From assembly GCA_963995505.1 (NCBI GenBank), contig OZ023181.1:14504221-14568220 (forward strand): DNA of 64,000 nt. The letters run 5' to 3'. A program made the translations under genes and the position numbers. Origin of the DNA: Hypericum androsaemum. Its lineage: Eukaryota; Streptophyta; Magnoliopsida; Malpighiales; Hypericaceae. Within the stretch, counting starts at the first letter, position 1, and every line of letters begins with the position of its first letter. This document shows, piece by piece, positions 31,160 to 43,622 of the stretch. Under the pieces are notes generated by a model that saw only the letters and a list, made by a program, of their open reading frames with translations, ran no database searches and had not been told where the DNA came from.

Positions 31160-34100
31160 CACCAAAGACAACTATAAAAATTGGTCCATCCAAATGAAGG
31201 CATTTTCGCAAAACTAAAAGAAAGTGCTACATGGCTTGAGAAAGAGAGACAAGAAAGCTCTCTACCTCATCTATCAAGGTATGGAAAGAGAGACAAGAAA
31301 GCTCTCTACCTCATCTATCAAGGTATGGATGAATCATCGTTCGAGAAGATATCGAGGGCCACTACGGCAAAGCAAGCATGGGATATCTTGCAAAATTCCT
31401 TCAAAGGAGTTGATAAAGTGAAGAAGGTTTGATTACAAACTCCAAGAGGTGAGTTCGAATCTCTTTTTATGAAAGAGTCTAAATCAATATCGGATTACTT
31501 TTCAAGAGTTTTGGTTGTTGTCAATTAGTGAAGTCTTGGACGATAGTTGTGTGATCAAGAAAATACTACGATCACTTCTTCCAAAATTTGACTATATCAT
31601 CATCGTAATTGAATAGACAAAAGACCTCGAATCTATGACCATGGATGAGCTCATAGGATCCTTGCAAGCCATGAAGAAAGAATGAGAAAAAGAAAGCAAG
31701 AGGGAGATGTAGAACAAGTCCTACAAGCTAAGCTCACTTTAAAAGAAAGAGGAGAGAGCTTTAGTAGTACCAATAGAGAAAGAGGACTTGGTATTACAAG
31801 GGAAAAGGAAGAGGCAAGCCGAATGACGATGATCAAAGAGGTCAGAGGCCAAGCTCCACACGAGGACGTGGTAGAGAAAATTATTCATGGCGCAACTATA
31901 GGCCAAAGTATGACAAATCTCAAATTGAATATTATAATTGTCATAAGTTTTGTCATTATGCTTCCAAATGTTGATTTTCTTCTAACACCATCGACGAGAA
32001 AGCCAACTATGTTAGTCAAGAAAATCAAGAAGACCAGACCTTGTTAGTAGCCTACGAAGGAGGTGACTACGATGAAAATTGTACGTGGGTGCTTGATACG
32101 GGAGCGAGCAACCATATGTGCCGCATGAAGGAGAAGTTTATGGAGCTTGATAAATTAGTTTCTGGCAACGTGACATTCGGGAATGATGCGAGAACTCCGG
32201 TGAGTGATCTTGGCAAAATCTTGATTCGATTAAAAAATAAAAATTATCAGTTTATTTCTAATGTTTATTATGTCCCTAACGTTAAAATTAATATATTACG
32301 TATGGGACAACTCTTAGTAAAAAGCTACAGGAAGAATATTGAGGACCTTAGTTTTTTCATAAGAGATAATAGAGAAAAATTAATTGACAAAGTGTCAAGA
32401 AATAGAATATTCTATTTGAACATTCAAAATGACGTCGCGAGAGGTCTCGCAACTTGTGTGAAAGATTCGTCATGGCTTTGGCATCTTAGTTATATGTACA
32501 GCTCAATTTTGGAGGATTATAATTGTTGTCCAAACAAAAATTGGTTAGAGGTTTGCTAAGTATTGACCACTCGGATCAGTTTTGTGAAAGATGGTTACTT
32601 GGAAAACACTGTAGAAAAAGTTGTCCTACGAAAACATTGATGAGAGCCAGAAAACTACTGCAGTTGGTTCACACAGATGTCTGTGGACTTATAAAGCCAA
32701 GTTTTTATGGTGAAAATAACTATTTTCTTATATTTGTCGATGATTTTAGCCAAAAATTTGGGTTTATTTTTTGAAACAAAAAATAAAAGATTTTCTCCAA
32801 TTTTAAAAAATTTAAAACCCTTGTGGACAAAGAAAGTGGCTTTGAAATTAAGGCTATGAGATCAGACAGAGGAGGCAAATTTACTTCAAAAGAGTTTGAG
32901 ATCTACTGTGAATACAATGGAATACGTCGCACTCTTACGGTTCCATATGCGCCACAACAAAATTGAGTTGCTGAAAGAAGAAACATAACAATTCTCAATA
33001 TGGCCCGGAGCATGCTGAAGACCAAAAGAGTGCCCAAAGAGTTTTGGGCAGAAGCAATTGATTGTGTCATTTATTTAATAAATCGATGTCCCACAGGAAG
33101 TGTGTGAAACATGACTCCTTTAGAAGCATAGAGTGGTGTGAAGCCCAGCGTCTCACATTTATGAGTATTCGAAAGCATTGCATATGCTCATGTGCCGAGA
33201 CAAATGAGATCAAAGCTTGATGACAGGAGTGCCAAGTATATATTCATCAGTTATGATTCTCGATCCAAAGGATACAGGTTGTACGATCTGACCAACCAAA
33301 AGGTCATCATAAGCAGAGATGTGGAATTTGATGAAGAAGGCATCTGGAATTTTGGTGTTCAAGAAAAAGATTATAAATGTCTCTATATCTTTGAAGAAGA
33401 AGAATCACCAAAACTAGTTGCTCCAGCTATCACCACCTCCAATACCTCCAGCAGTGCATCATAATGATCAATCATCATCGGATGAAAGCTCGATTGAAAT
33501 CCTTTACGGACGAGGAGTTTAAATGACATCTATAGAGACAATGTACCTCTCTTTTGTCTCTTTACAGATAGTGATCCAATAACTTTTGAAGAAGTAGTGG
33601 AAAGTGAAAGATGGAGAAAAGTGATGGATGAAGAGATCAATGATATAGAAAAGAATAATACCTGGGAGCTTGAACACTTCCAAAGGGACAAAGAGAAAAA
33701 TGCCAAAGGAGATGTCGAAAGATACAAAGCAAGACTGGTTGTTAAAGGCTACAACCAAAGAGAAGGCATCAACTATGATGAGGTATTTCTTCATGTTGCT
33801 CATCTTGAAACTATTAGATTAATTATTTCTTTAGCTGCCCAAAATAGATAGAATATCCAACAAATGAATGTCAAGTCTGCCTTTTTAAATGGACATCTTG
33901 AAGAGACGGTGTATGCCGAGCAGCCACCGGGGTATGAATTCAAAGGACATGGAGATAAAGTCTTGAAGTTGAAAAAAACTTTATATGGCCTAAAACAAGT
34001 ACCAAGGGAATGGTACAGTAGAATCGACAAGTACTTCCAAGAAAATGGTTTCAGTAAGTGCCTATATGAACATTCTCTCTATGTGAAGGTGAATAAAAAT

Positions 34101-35010
34101 GGAGATAAGTTGCTCGTCTACTTGTATGTGGATGATTTGATCTTCACTGGCAATAATCCAAAAATGTTCGAAGAATTCAAGAAAGCATTACTAGAGAGTT
34201 TGAGATGACAGATATCGATCTTATGTCGTACTATATTGGGCTCAAAGTAAAACAATAAAATAATGGGATATTTATATCTCAAGAAGGATATGCAAGAGAA
34301 ATCCTTAAGAGATTTAAAATGGATGAGTGTAATCCAGCAATCACTCCTGTAGAATGCAGAATCAAGCTATCAAAAATTGTCGGAGGTGAGAAGGTCGATC
34401 CAACTCTTTACAAGAGTCTTGTTGGAAGCTTAAGGTACTTAACATGTACAACGCCAGATATTCTCTATGAAGTTGGACTAGTCAGTCACTACATGGAAGC
34501 ACCTACGACTACCCATATGAAGGTTTCCAAGAGGATTCTGCACTATATAAAAGGTACGCTTGATTTTGGTATATTTTACTCATTGTCGGAAAAGTGCAAA
34601 CTTGTTGGATATAGTGATAGTAATTGGGCCGGAGATTTAGATGGAAAAAAATTACTACTGGATTCATATTTTTCTTTTGAGATACTTGCTTCAAAGAAGC
34701 AACCGATTGTTACACTCTCCATTTGCAAAGCTGAGTATGTCGCAGCAACATTATGTGTCTGTCATGCAATGTGGTTAAGGAGTTTGATGAAGGAGCAAAA
34801 AATAGAGAAGGAAGAACCGGCTACGATATATGTGGACAACAAGTAGGCAATAGCTTTAGCAAAGAATCTAATATTCCACGACCGCAGCAAGCACATCAAC
34901 ACATGTTACTATTTTATCAGAGAGTGCATGTCAGAGAACAAGGTACAATTGAAATACACAAAGTCTCAAGACTAAGTTACAGATGTATTCACGAAGTCAC
35001 TAAAATATGA
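31160..35010 (+). pseudogene. Copia gag-pol remnant
   Basis: Gag remains lie near 31180-31900, including a 44-bp tandem duplication (31240-31283 = 31284-31327) that shifts the frame. The knuckle near 31930-31965 reads YYNCHKFCHYASKC, so its first cysteine is lost. Protease has WVLDTGASNHMC (32085-32120). Integrase segments run from 32530 to 33360, including RSDRGGKF and YAPQQN followed by a stop. Reverse transcriptase has VEFDEEG upstream, MNVKSAFLNGH, LYGLKQVPREWYSRID and LVYLYVDDLIFTGN (34110-34150). RNase H has GYSDSNWAGDLDGKK near 34610 and SKAEYVA-like residues near 34730. Several stops and frameshifts make it inactive. Confidence 0.85.
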
Positions 35011-35070
35011 AGTCTTCATCAAGTTGCGAGAAATTCTTGAAATTTTTAGCAAATCAAGTTTAAGGGGGGA

Positions 35071-35517
35071 TGTTAAAAATTAAACTTGATTTATGGTCAT
35101 AATAGTCTAGAATTATCTAGACATCTAGTAAGTTGTAGATTAGTCTATAGTACTCTAGTTTATCTAGAGTTTTTATGGTTGTACTAAGTATTAAATTCTA
35201 AGAAATTATCTAGAGAAATCTATGATATTATATAGTAGATTGTAAAAGATATTTTTCTAGAGAAATTTAAGGTCAGTGAGCACTCCCTATATATAGAAGT
35301 TCAACTAGTGATTGTGGTTGTAATTGAGTGGACAAGAAAGAGAGAGTCCTTGTAAGAAATTCTTAATTACTAAAGCAAGAGTCCTTGAAAGAGAGAGTCT
35401 AGGACCAAAGCTTTTGAGTATAATAAAAATCTTTTTTTAGTGATTGTGAGAACTTCTTAATTACTAAATCAACATCTAAACTCAATTTAGAATAAAATTC
35501 CAAACCCATTTGCAACA
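35071..35517 (+). repeat. 3' LTR of Copia element 30638-35517
   Basis: 447 bp following the purine tract AAGGGGGGA. It differs from the 5' LTR by about 35-40 substitutions and small indels. Confidence 0.88.
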
Positions 35518-35522
35518 TTGCT

Positions 35523-35689
35523 TGTCCCTGGTATGAGCTAGGATTGTGGTAATATCAATTATTTCTCTTCCACGAACTTGCTTCAGCAAGAGTACGTACT
35601 GCAAGAAAAGACTTTCCACGGACCAGTCATCTAAAGACAACTTCTCCTGCCCAATGAATAAAATTAAAGCACTTATATACATTTGTTTT
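35523..35689 (+). repeat. Dirigent-unit flank between two Copia insertions
   Basis: Matches 60310-60455 (shared strings: AAAGACTTTCCA, GACCAGTCATCTAAA, CTTCTCCTGCCCAATGAATA). It is the continuation of the 3' flank of dirigent gene 1 after the first Copia element. Confidence 0.85.
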
Positions 35690-37167
35690 TGTTTGATTTT
35701 ATAAACACAAACCTCGGCTTCGTAGTAGCAGAAGATTAAATCAGATCATGGCAGTATAATTGTAGGTCGAATCCTTAACTATGGTATCCACATAGTCCTC
35801 GTCTACGAACTCCTTGACAATTGAAATTTTTTAGAATTCGCTAGGAGAATTCTTTATCGAAGAAACTAGAGAAAATATGTGTCTTTTATCTAGGTTAATG
35901 AGTTTTTGTGTAAAAACTCTTGATACTCACACATATATATAGTAAAATAATTAACTAACTCCTACCATCTTTAGGAGGAGTCTCGCAGCAGGCAAAGTTG
36001 GAAGCCCTTAGTGGCTTCCAACATTGACTTTTCTTTTGGGCCTCCAAGCCCATTCTATTATTTTCTTCACCCAATCAATATGTCCAATATCTAATAAATT
36101 TTACTATTCATATTACTATTTAATTAAATATTACAATTATAATTCCTAAAATTATAATATTTCTCTGCAGATTAAATATTCTTGATCAAATCAATATTTA
36201 ATCTATCCAACTTCAATTCGTAAACTAAAACTACTTATTGTGTGACCCATATGCCCTCACATGTCAAGCGATTAGTCAAACTAATAGCCTTAGTCGAACC
36301 CTAGACAATAGACCAAACAATCTCAATATATGAGCTACGTTGCGAGGATACTACAACTACCTATAATGTGAAGCTCAAAGTGATACGGTCCTTTCATTCC
36401 AAATACTTGATTAAGTCTAAAACATGATAAAGTATCTATTTAAATAACTTAATCATATTATCTCATTCTACTAATTGATCATGTTGTCACTCTTAGACAC
36501 CATTTCAAAAGTGATGTGCATTAGCCAATGTCTAACAAACCAACTAGTTATGAGAAGACATGTATACTCTCCAAGTTTATTTGATGAATGAATCATATTC
36601 TTGGCTCAACTGCCATACAATTATAGTTCGTGCTGTAACTTCCCAGTTAGGAGTGCAAGTATTGGTTATGGTAAAATTCTATCACTTCGTACATGTCGTG
36701 CGTTTTGACCACAAGTCGGAGGACTATTACACTACTCCACAATCTGATATTCTCGTAGACACGTAAATAGAATACACCAAACAGTTCCTCGGTCGGGCAT
36801 GCCAATACTCTCCAAAGTATATGTGCATCGATCATGAAATATCTAGTATCTCAAAATTGTGAGAACCACTACATCCTCTAAGGATATGAAACAAATTGCA
36901 CACCAACCTCAATCACATCATCGATATCTCATTCTCAATGATCATTGATTATGGCTATTTTAGAACTATGTTCATAGTCATCTGAGATCTCACATCCTCA
37001 ATGATAATATTATTTCATGGGAACACTAACATGAATATATGGAAAAAATCAAAAAATATATTCAATAAGTGTAATCCCGAGTATTATAAATCAATAATAT
37101 GAAATAACTGAATGTGATCAAGTATAATACCCTTATTTGGATTATCTCTAGGATATTTATACTAACA
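35690..37167 (-). repeat. 3' LTR of Copia element 35690-41104
   Basis: About 1.48 kb, non-coding. On the minus strand it starts TGTTAGTATAAATATCC next to a purine-rich GCCAAGTGAGAGAT tract (37168-37181). It shares about 230 bp (35757-36030) with the truncated 5' LTR. Confidence 0.75.
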
Positions 37168-37181
37168 ATCTCTCACTTGGC

Positions 37182-40100
37182 TTAAAGCCAACCACACATA
37201 TGTCTAACTGCCAGATTCTCAAAGTGTCTGGCATGCTTTTGAACACTAAGTAGTTTGGTGAAACAATCAGCCAGGTTATCTTCTGTGGGAATACATTTTA
37301 ATTCTATTTTTATTTTTGCTATGATCTCTCGGATCAAGTGATAGCGCCTTTGTACATATTTGTTTCTGTTGTTGGATCTTGGTTCTTTTGCTTGTGCAAC
37401 CGCACCAGTGTTATAATACATCTTTATTGGGAAACTAGCACTCTGAATTACCCCTAGTTCTTTCAAGTACTCTAAAATCCAGATAGCCTCCTTCGCGGCT
37501 TTTGATGCAGCTATGTACTCAGCTTCGGTTGTTGAATCTGCAATCATATCTTGCTTGAAACTATTCCAGTTCATGGTTCCACCATTAAGCATAAAGACAT
37601 ACCCCGATTGTGTCATCAAGGTCAGTCATGAAACTGGCATCGGTAAATTCAGTTACCACAAGTTCTGACTACCCACTATAGACTAAGAAACATTCTTTAG
37701 TTCGTCTAAAATACTTCAGAATATTCTTAATAGTAACCCAGTGAGGTTCACCTGGATTCTTCTGGAATCTATTAGTGATGCTGATAGCGTATACCACATC
37801 GGGTCTAGTGCAAGTCATGGCGTACATGATTGATTCAATCGCAGGTGCGTATGGGATTCCTTCCATGTACTCAATTTTTGCTTCTTTAGAAGGACAATCC
37901 TTCATTGACAGCTTAACCTCATAATTTATCGGTAGAAAACCTCTCGTAGAGTATTCCATTTTGAAATACTTTAGTATCTTGTCTATATACGTGAATTGTG
38001 ATAGCCCCAACATCCTGCTAGATCTATCCATGTAAATCATTATGCCAAAGATGTAGCAGGCTTTACCCAAATCCTTCATCATGAAAGTCAATCCTTCACG
38101 GATTGCATTAGCAGGGTACTGTTTCCCAAAATTAATATGTCATCTACATATATGATAATGAAAACAATATTATCCCTGCCGTATTTCTGATAAATGCATA
38201 GATCTTTTGCATTCCTGATAGAGTCAAACGATTTGATAGCTTCATCGAAGCAGATATTCCAACTCCTAGAAGCTTGCTTTAATCCATAAATGGACCTTTG
38301 CAGCTTGCATACTAATTTTGGATTTGACTTGGACACAAAACCTTCTGGCTGTGTCATAAACACTTTCTCGTCGAGATTCTCATTAAGGAAAGCCATTTTG
38401 ACATCCATCTGCCAAATCTCATAGTCGTAGTAAGCAGCTATAGTAAGTAAAATCTGAATGGACTTGATCTTTGCAACTGGTGAAAAGGTCTCATCATAAT
38501 ATGTTTGCACTTTACCATCTGCATCGATCTTCTTCTTAAAGACTCATTTGCAGCCGATAAGACTAACCCGTTCAAGCAATTCCACCAAGTCCTAGACTTA
38601 ATTTGTATATATCGAGTACATCTCAAATTTTATGGCTTCTAGCCACTTCCCTAAATTGATGTCTGACATCGGTTCAGTATAAATCTTAGGTTCGTCCTTG
38701 TCCGGGATATCCACATCATCACGTTCCTCCAAGAGGAAGCTAAACTTGACGGGTGGACGACAGATCCTAGTAGACTTACGGAGTTATGTTTGTGCAGGCT
38801 TTTCATTCTGATCATGAGGAGGTTCTTCTGCGATGATCTGATCAACGCTAGGAGAATTCTCAGGAGCGACACTTTTGTGCGTTTCCTGATTAGGAGATTA
38901 AACAATGTCTGAATTATTCTCATTCAGTCTAATTGGTGTATCTTGCGTATACAAATTTTCCCTAATCACGCTCCCACTAGCTGGAAGACCATCACCTAGT
39001 GATAGACTCCCACCATGAGAATCACTGAATGCTCCCACTGATTCTTTGTCGTGGTTCTCTGATAAGTACTCAGCCTCAGGATTATATTGTGGTTCTTGAA
39101 TTTCTTCAAGCTCTATCTTTCTACGATCTTTTCTATTAAAGACAGTCATTTTTAAGAAACGTCGTCTGTCTAGAAATAATAACCTTTTATTTCTCAAAGG
39201 GATAGAAATAATTTTCTTTTGTCTCCTTAGGATATCCCACAAAGTAACCTTTTTCATCTTTGGATTCTAACTTATTAGTGAGCATCTTCTTTAATATGCA
39301 GGGCAACTCCACATTTTAATATGTGAGAATGATGGCTTCTTGCCACACCATAGCTCGTATGGTGTCCTTTCAACTGATTTATATGGAATCCTATTCAGAA
39401 TGTAGATTGACTTTTGGAGTGCGTAACCCCAAAGAAAAGTTGGAAGATTAGAGAAACTCATCATGGACCTCACCATGTCCAACAAGGTTGGGTTCCTCCT
39501 TTTGGACACACCATTCATTTGTGGTATTCTGGGAGGTGTCCATTGTGATTGGACTCCATGTAACTTTAAATAATAAAGGAATTCATGGCTAAGGTGTTCA
39601 CTTTTTCGATCTGATCGAAGAGTCTTAATACCCTTCCCAAGTTATTTCTCTACTTCTGCTTTATACTCTTTAAACTTCTCAAAGGTCTCAAATTTGTGTT
39701 TCATAAGATACACATATCTATACCTAGAGAGGTCATCAGTAAAAGTGATGAAGTGTCTGAAACTACCCCTTGCTAGAGTAGGTAGTGTTCCACACATGTC
39801 ACTATAAATCAGCTCTAGAACTTCTTTGGCTCTTACCCCTTTTCCAGTAAAGAGTTTGTTGGTCATTTTACCTTTGAGACAAGATTCACAATCTCTATAG
39901 GACTCTAAGTCGATGGGGTCAAGTAGTTTAACTTCCTTGACCTTGCAATCCTTTTCTCATTGGCATGACCAAGCCTACAATGCCATAAGAAGGTAGGATT
40001 TTCATAATTACTCAATTTCAGCTTCTTATTTTGTACATTAATAATATCATATCCACTATTTAACAAATATAAACCATTCGAAAGAGAAGCATTTCCATAA

Positions 40101-40801
40101 ACAATACCATTTAACGTAAAGTAGCAACTGCTATTAGAAAAATGGAAGAAAAACCCTCCAAATGTCCAACATTAGAATGGAAATATTGTTTCTAGTAATA
40201 GATGGAACAAAATAATAATTATTAAGTTCTAATTTATACCCACTGGGTAAGTCTATACTATAATTTCCTACAAGCTTAGCAGCAACTCGTGCTCTATTTT
40301 TCACGGATAGGACGATCTCACCCGGTCTAACCATCCTGCTATCTTTGAGACCCTTCACATTCGTACAAATGTGTGAGTCACATGAAGTATCCAATACCCA
40401 GCAGTCAGATCTATTAATGGACATGTTTTTTTCAATAACAAATATACTTGTTCCGGAGCCAGAAATACCTAGTATTTTATTTTCAGTACCCAGAACTTTG
40501 CAGTCTCTCTTCTAGCACCCCTCTTCTTGCAGTGGAGGCACACATCCTTATCTACCTGCTTTTTCTTTTAAATACCACCTTTAGGCTTAAGAAACTTGGG
40601 CTTAGAACTATTCTTAACCTTGTTCTTCTGCTTCTTTCTACCTTTAAAAGCAGAGCTAGAAGAGGAGCTCAATATGAGCATGTTCCTTTCCTTCGAAGAA
40701 AAACCTTCAAAAGTCTTAAGCATGTTATGCAACTTAGGCATAGGCATACCAAACAAGTGAATATGATCAAGTACAATGCCCTTACTAAGACAGTATAACA
40801 A
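37182..40801 (-). pseudogene. Copia gag(C-term)-pol remnant
   Basis: From right to left: gag C-terminal region with lysine-rich SSKPKFLKPKGG and a decayed HCKKRG knuckle (40480-40800), protease WVLDTSCDSHIC (near 40395), pre-integrase and integrase (ELIYSDMCGTLP near 39800; [21 protein letters not shown] near 39450), reverse transcriptase with IWQMDVKMAFLNENLDEKV, YGLKQASRSWN and IIYVDDILILGN (38100-38420), and RNase H ending SKAAKEAIWILEYLKEL and KYVQRRYHLIREII. In-frame stops occur near 38540, 38770 and 39640. Typical Copia order; dead. Confidence 0.85.
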
Positions 40802-40829
40802 AATATAATAGCATAGTTAGACAATTCTT

Positions 40830-41104
40830 ACAGTACGTTCTAGATCAAATCCTCAACTATAGTATCCACGTAGTCCTCGTCTACAAACTCCTTGATAATT
40901 GAAATCTTTGAGAATTCGCTAGGTCAATTCTTTATCGAAGAAACTAGAGAAAATATGTATCTTGTATTTAGGTTAATGAGTTTCTGTGTGAAAATCTTTG
41001 ATACCCATATATATATAACTCATATCCTCTTTAGGAGGCGTCTCGCAAGAGGTAAAATTGGAAGCCCTTAGTGGATACCATAGTTGACGACATTTATGCT
41101 AACA
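40830..41104 (-). repeat. Truncated 5' LTR of Copia element 35690-41104
   Basis: About 275 bp matching two separate parts of the 1.48-kb 3' LTR (the TGTTAG... start and the segment near 35757-36030), so most of the LTR middle was deleted. Confidence 0.7.
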
Positions 41105-41216
41105 GTTTTTCCATTCATCAAAAAGGAAAATAGCTTACACAACATTTATTTTGCCATTCATAAATGTGTAAATAGATGAAATGAACTATCTGAACATAAA
41201 TTCTTTCACAGTAGAT
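41105..41216 (+). repeat. Dirigent-unit flank joined to the third dirigent copy
   Basis: Matches 60446-60560 (TTTTTCCATTCATCAAAAAGG, AATAGATGAAATGAACT). It stops abruptly at dirigent coding sequence; the corresponding site in unit 2 continues with unrelated sequence. Confidence 0.85.
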
Positions 41217-41645
41217 AACAATCCCACCGCCATGACCCTAACCACACCCACCAACAACACGATAGTAGCCGGTGCCGGCCCGACAAACACCATCAAGGGT
41301 GTGTTTGGCACTGTGAACATCATCTATAACCCGTTAACCGAAAGCCCGGAAAGCAGTTCGAAGCTGATCGGTAGAATACAAGGCGTGTATGCGCAAGTGT
41401 CCCAGGAGGAGACCAGCTTGTTGATGGCCATCAACTTCGTGTTCCTCGAAGGGAAGTACAATGGAAGCAGTATAACCGTGTTGGGGAGGAACTAGGTGTA
41501 CCACGATTTAAGGAAAATGCCCATCGTAGGTGGAAGTGGTCGGTTCTGATTTGCCCGGGGCTATGCAGAGGCTACTACTTATGGCTTTAATGAAACTGTT
41601 TATGGTGTTATTTCCAAGTTCCAGATCTATGTCGTGCATTATTAA
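41217..41645 (+). pseudogene. Dirigent protein pseudogene, 5'-truncated with two stops
   Basis: Homologous to dirigent gene 1 from about residue 53 (PTAMTL) to the final HY and stop. The promoter, signal peptide and first barrel strand are absent, replaced by flanking sequence of the neighbouring unit. In-frame stops are TAG at 41493 (glutamine codon CAG in the intact copy) and TGA at 41547 (arginine codon CGA); both are C-to-T changes. Several missense changes (for example D to Y in IIYNPLT) also occur. The 3' UTR is recognisable. Not functional. Confidence 0.93.
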
Positions 41646-42054
41646 CTATGTATGTGTTAATTTAATTTCCATAAGCAGAAATCTTGGTTTATTATTTTCG
41701 GATTATTTGAGCTAAAAGATTTTGTAAAAATTGTAAAACTATGATTATAATCGCGATTGTTCATTGGGCTCGGAGGAGGAAGATTTGGGAAAGGGTTTCC
41801 TACTGGTGGAGTGACCAGAGTACTACTATCAGGCTGTGAGAGTCGTCACATGTTGGGCTATCGACTCCGTGGGCTTGTCGCTCACTTATCTTAATTTCCT
41901 TGTTAGGCCATATCTATTAATAGGCCTTTTTTCATTTTATGTAGCCCAAGGGGCAAGTTCGTACTTTCTTAGCCTAGCAGGATACCATCCCCTATCAGGC
42001 TACAAATGAAAAGTACATAAACACATTCCATGCTTACGAATACCAACAAATTCT
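41646..42054. other. Dirigent 3' flank passing into unassigned sequence
   Basis: The first 100 bases match the 3' UTRs of the other dirigent copies; similarity ends near 41755. The rest (TTGGGCTCGGAGGAGG, GGGCCTTTT) has no gene. Confidence 0.4.
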
Positions 42055-42059
42055 GTTAT

Positions 42060-43617
42060 CGATGCGGGGGCAGGTCTAGTTAGGGACCCGTACCCTTGCA
42101 GTAAAGATAAGTAAAGAATTTTTGAACACAGGGAGCGATGTTAAATATAGCAATGTGTAGATAGTTATGAAGATCTAGGATGGATCTGTTTTTGTACTTT
42201 TAAAATGGGGTGAAGTAAGCAATCAGAAATGCTAGACAAATAATGAAGAGTAGGGCTGGACACCTTCCGTACACCTTCCTAACTAGGCAACCTTGTGGGC
42301 TTACTAAGTTCGTGATGGTCCACGGGTTCTATTACAGCTTGTTAATTCGCATTCAATCGCAAGCCAAAGAGGAATCTAATGCGACCTCCAACCTGTCATA
42401 TATCGAGTTTCTATGACACCTGGCCTGTCACACCAGGTGGTTACTCTCTGATGATGAAGGCTCGATACTAGCCCTAAATCCTTAAGGCTAGAATTGACTC
42501 TCCATCCTATAGACGACTAGCATTGACTCTCCATGGTCACCGCTTACCTAGCGTAACAGTCGAATACCACTCGATCATATAGTGTGAACCTAACTCGGAC
42601 TATCTAGCTTGGACTAGGCACATTTAAGGCTAGAAGCATTAAGTTTGTACGTTCTCTAAAGGTGATTTTTAGACCATTTCGGTCGCCTAGCTAGTCGGAT
42701 TCTCTTTGAGCACCCGACCCTCGAGTTCTCTACTCTCTGCTCATACTCAAAGCATAAGAAAGATAGATAAAGCAAGTCATAAATGTCACAAACTAGATAA
42801 AGAGGAAGGGATAGAGGGGCTTAGTCTTTATTGGCGCCGTTGGATCTCCTTCTCCGATCCAGCTCCCCGCCAGCAACCTACCCGAAAGAGAGAAGCCTCT
42901 CCTGCCTAGCTAACTATCTCCAAAAGCTATCTAGGTTAAATGCAAGGGTGCTATTTATACAAGTTTGGCCTCACTTACCCTAAAGGAAAAATTACAAAAT
43001 GGTGACATGACCAAATATCCATTACAATCATCCATAAGGAATATTCCATGAAGATCAACAGACATGACAGTTGGTGGTCCAAGAATATGCATGGAAGCCA
43101 AGGGGAAACAACTTCATGAGGAAGTTGTATAAAGTGGAAGCTGTCTGCCTCAGCCAAAGTTCGGACGGCTATGAGCTCTGTGTGGAATTCACGCGGCAGT
43201 TGGCCTTTGAAAAACTATCTCTGCGTGGTCTTCAACTTTTACATTGTCCTCAGCTCCGCGCGGCTCTCTCTTGATCCATACGGCTCCGGGTCGTTGATTG
43301 CCTTTGACCCTCAAATGAGAACCCATAGTGCAAGCTTCGGGGTCGTCTCGCACTTGCTTTGCTACTCCGTTGGGCTGTCCCTTGCATTCTCCCCTCCAAT
43401 TTGGCTCTAGCATGGACTCAACCTCCTCTTTTCCCTCGTTTAAGCTCATTCTCCTTGAACTCGTCCTAAAGACACAAAAGACTCAACAAATGAGTCCATT
43501 CAAGATAACATGCCTAAAATGGACGAAAAGATGCAAGACTAATACTAAAAAGGACTCAAGACTACCTAACACAACTCTAAAATGGCCTAGAAAAATGAGT
43601 GTTTTGGACACTCATCA
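42060..43617 (-). mobile_element. Solo-LTR-like block, probably Ty3/Gypsy
   Basis: The flanks GTTAT at 42055-42059 and 43618-43622 bracket 1558 non-coding bases. On the minus strand the block starts TGATGAGTGTCCAAAACACT, an LTR start that can fold on itself, and ends CCCCCGCATCG, one base from CA. Size, ends and duplication fit a single LTR left after recombination between two. Open frames near 43070-43450 overlap on both strands and show no family motif. Confidence 0.65.
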
Positions 43618-43622
43618 GTTAT

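Larger units (their letters stand above)
30638..35517 (+). mobile_element. Copia retrotransposon with full borders, decayed pol
   Basis: LTRs 30638-31100 and 35071-35517 (TGTTGAAAATT / TGTTAAAAATT at the start; TTGCAACA in the 3' copy). Perfect TTGCT duplications lie at 30633-30637 and 35518-35522. A primer-binding site variant TGGCATCAGAGCC occurs at 31104-31116, and a purine tract AAGGGGGGA at 35062-35070. Gag, protease, integrase, RT and RNase H are in Copia order but broken. LTR divergence is roughly 8% by eye, so it is much older than the LARD. It is inserted in the 3' flank of dirigent gene 1. Confidence 0.92.
35690..41104 (-). mobile_element. Second Copia retrotransposon in the dirigent unit, decayed
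   Basis: Borders TGTTTGATTTT (left) and TATGCTAACA (right), flanked by GTTTT at 35685-35689 and 41105-41109. The undisrupted homologue at 60440-60460 reads straight across this site (ATTGTTTTTCCATTC), directly showing the empty allele. The minus-strand order is truncated 5' LTR, gag C-terminus, protease, integrase, RT, RNase H, purine tract, 3' LTR. The part from inside the 5' LTR through the gag N-terminus, including the primer-binding site, is missing. Confidence 0.9.

Noticed and set aside
43071..43449. Overlapping open frames on both strands near 43070-43450
   Set aside because: They fall within the solo-LTR-like block bounded by GTTAT duplications and have no recognisable domain.
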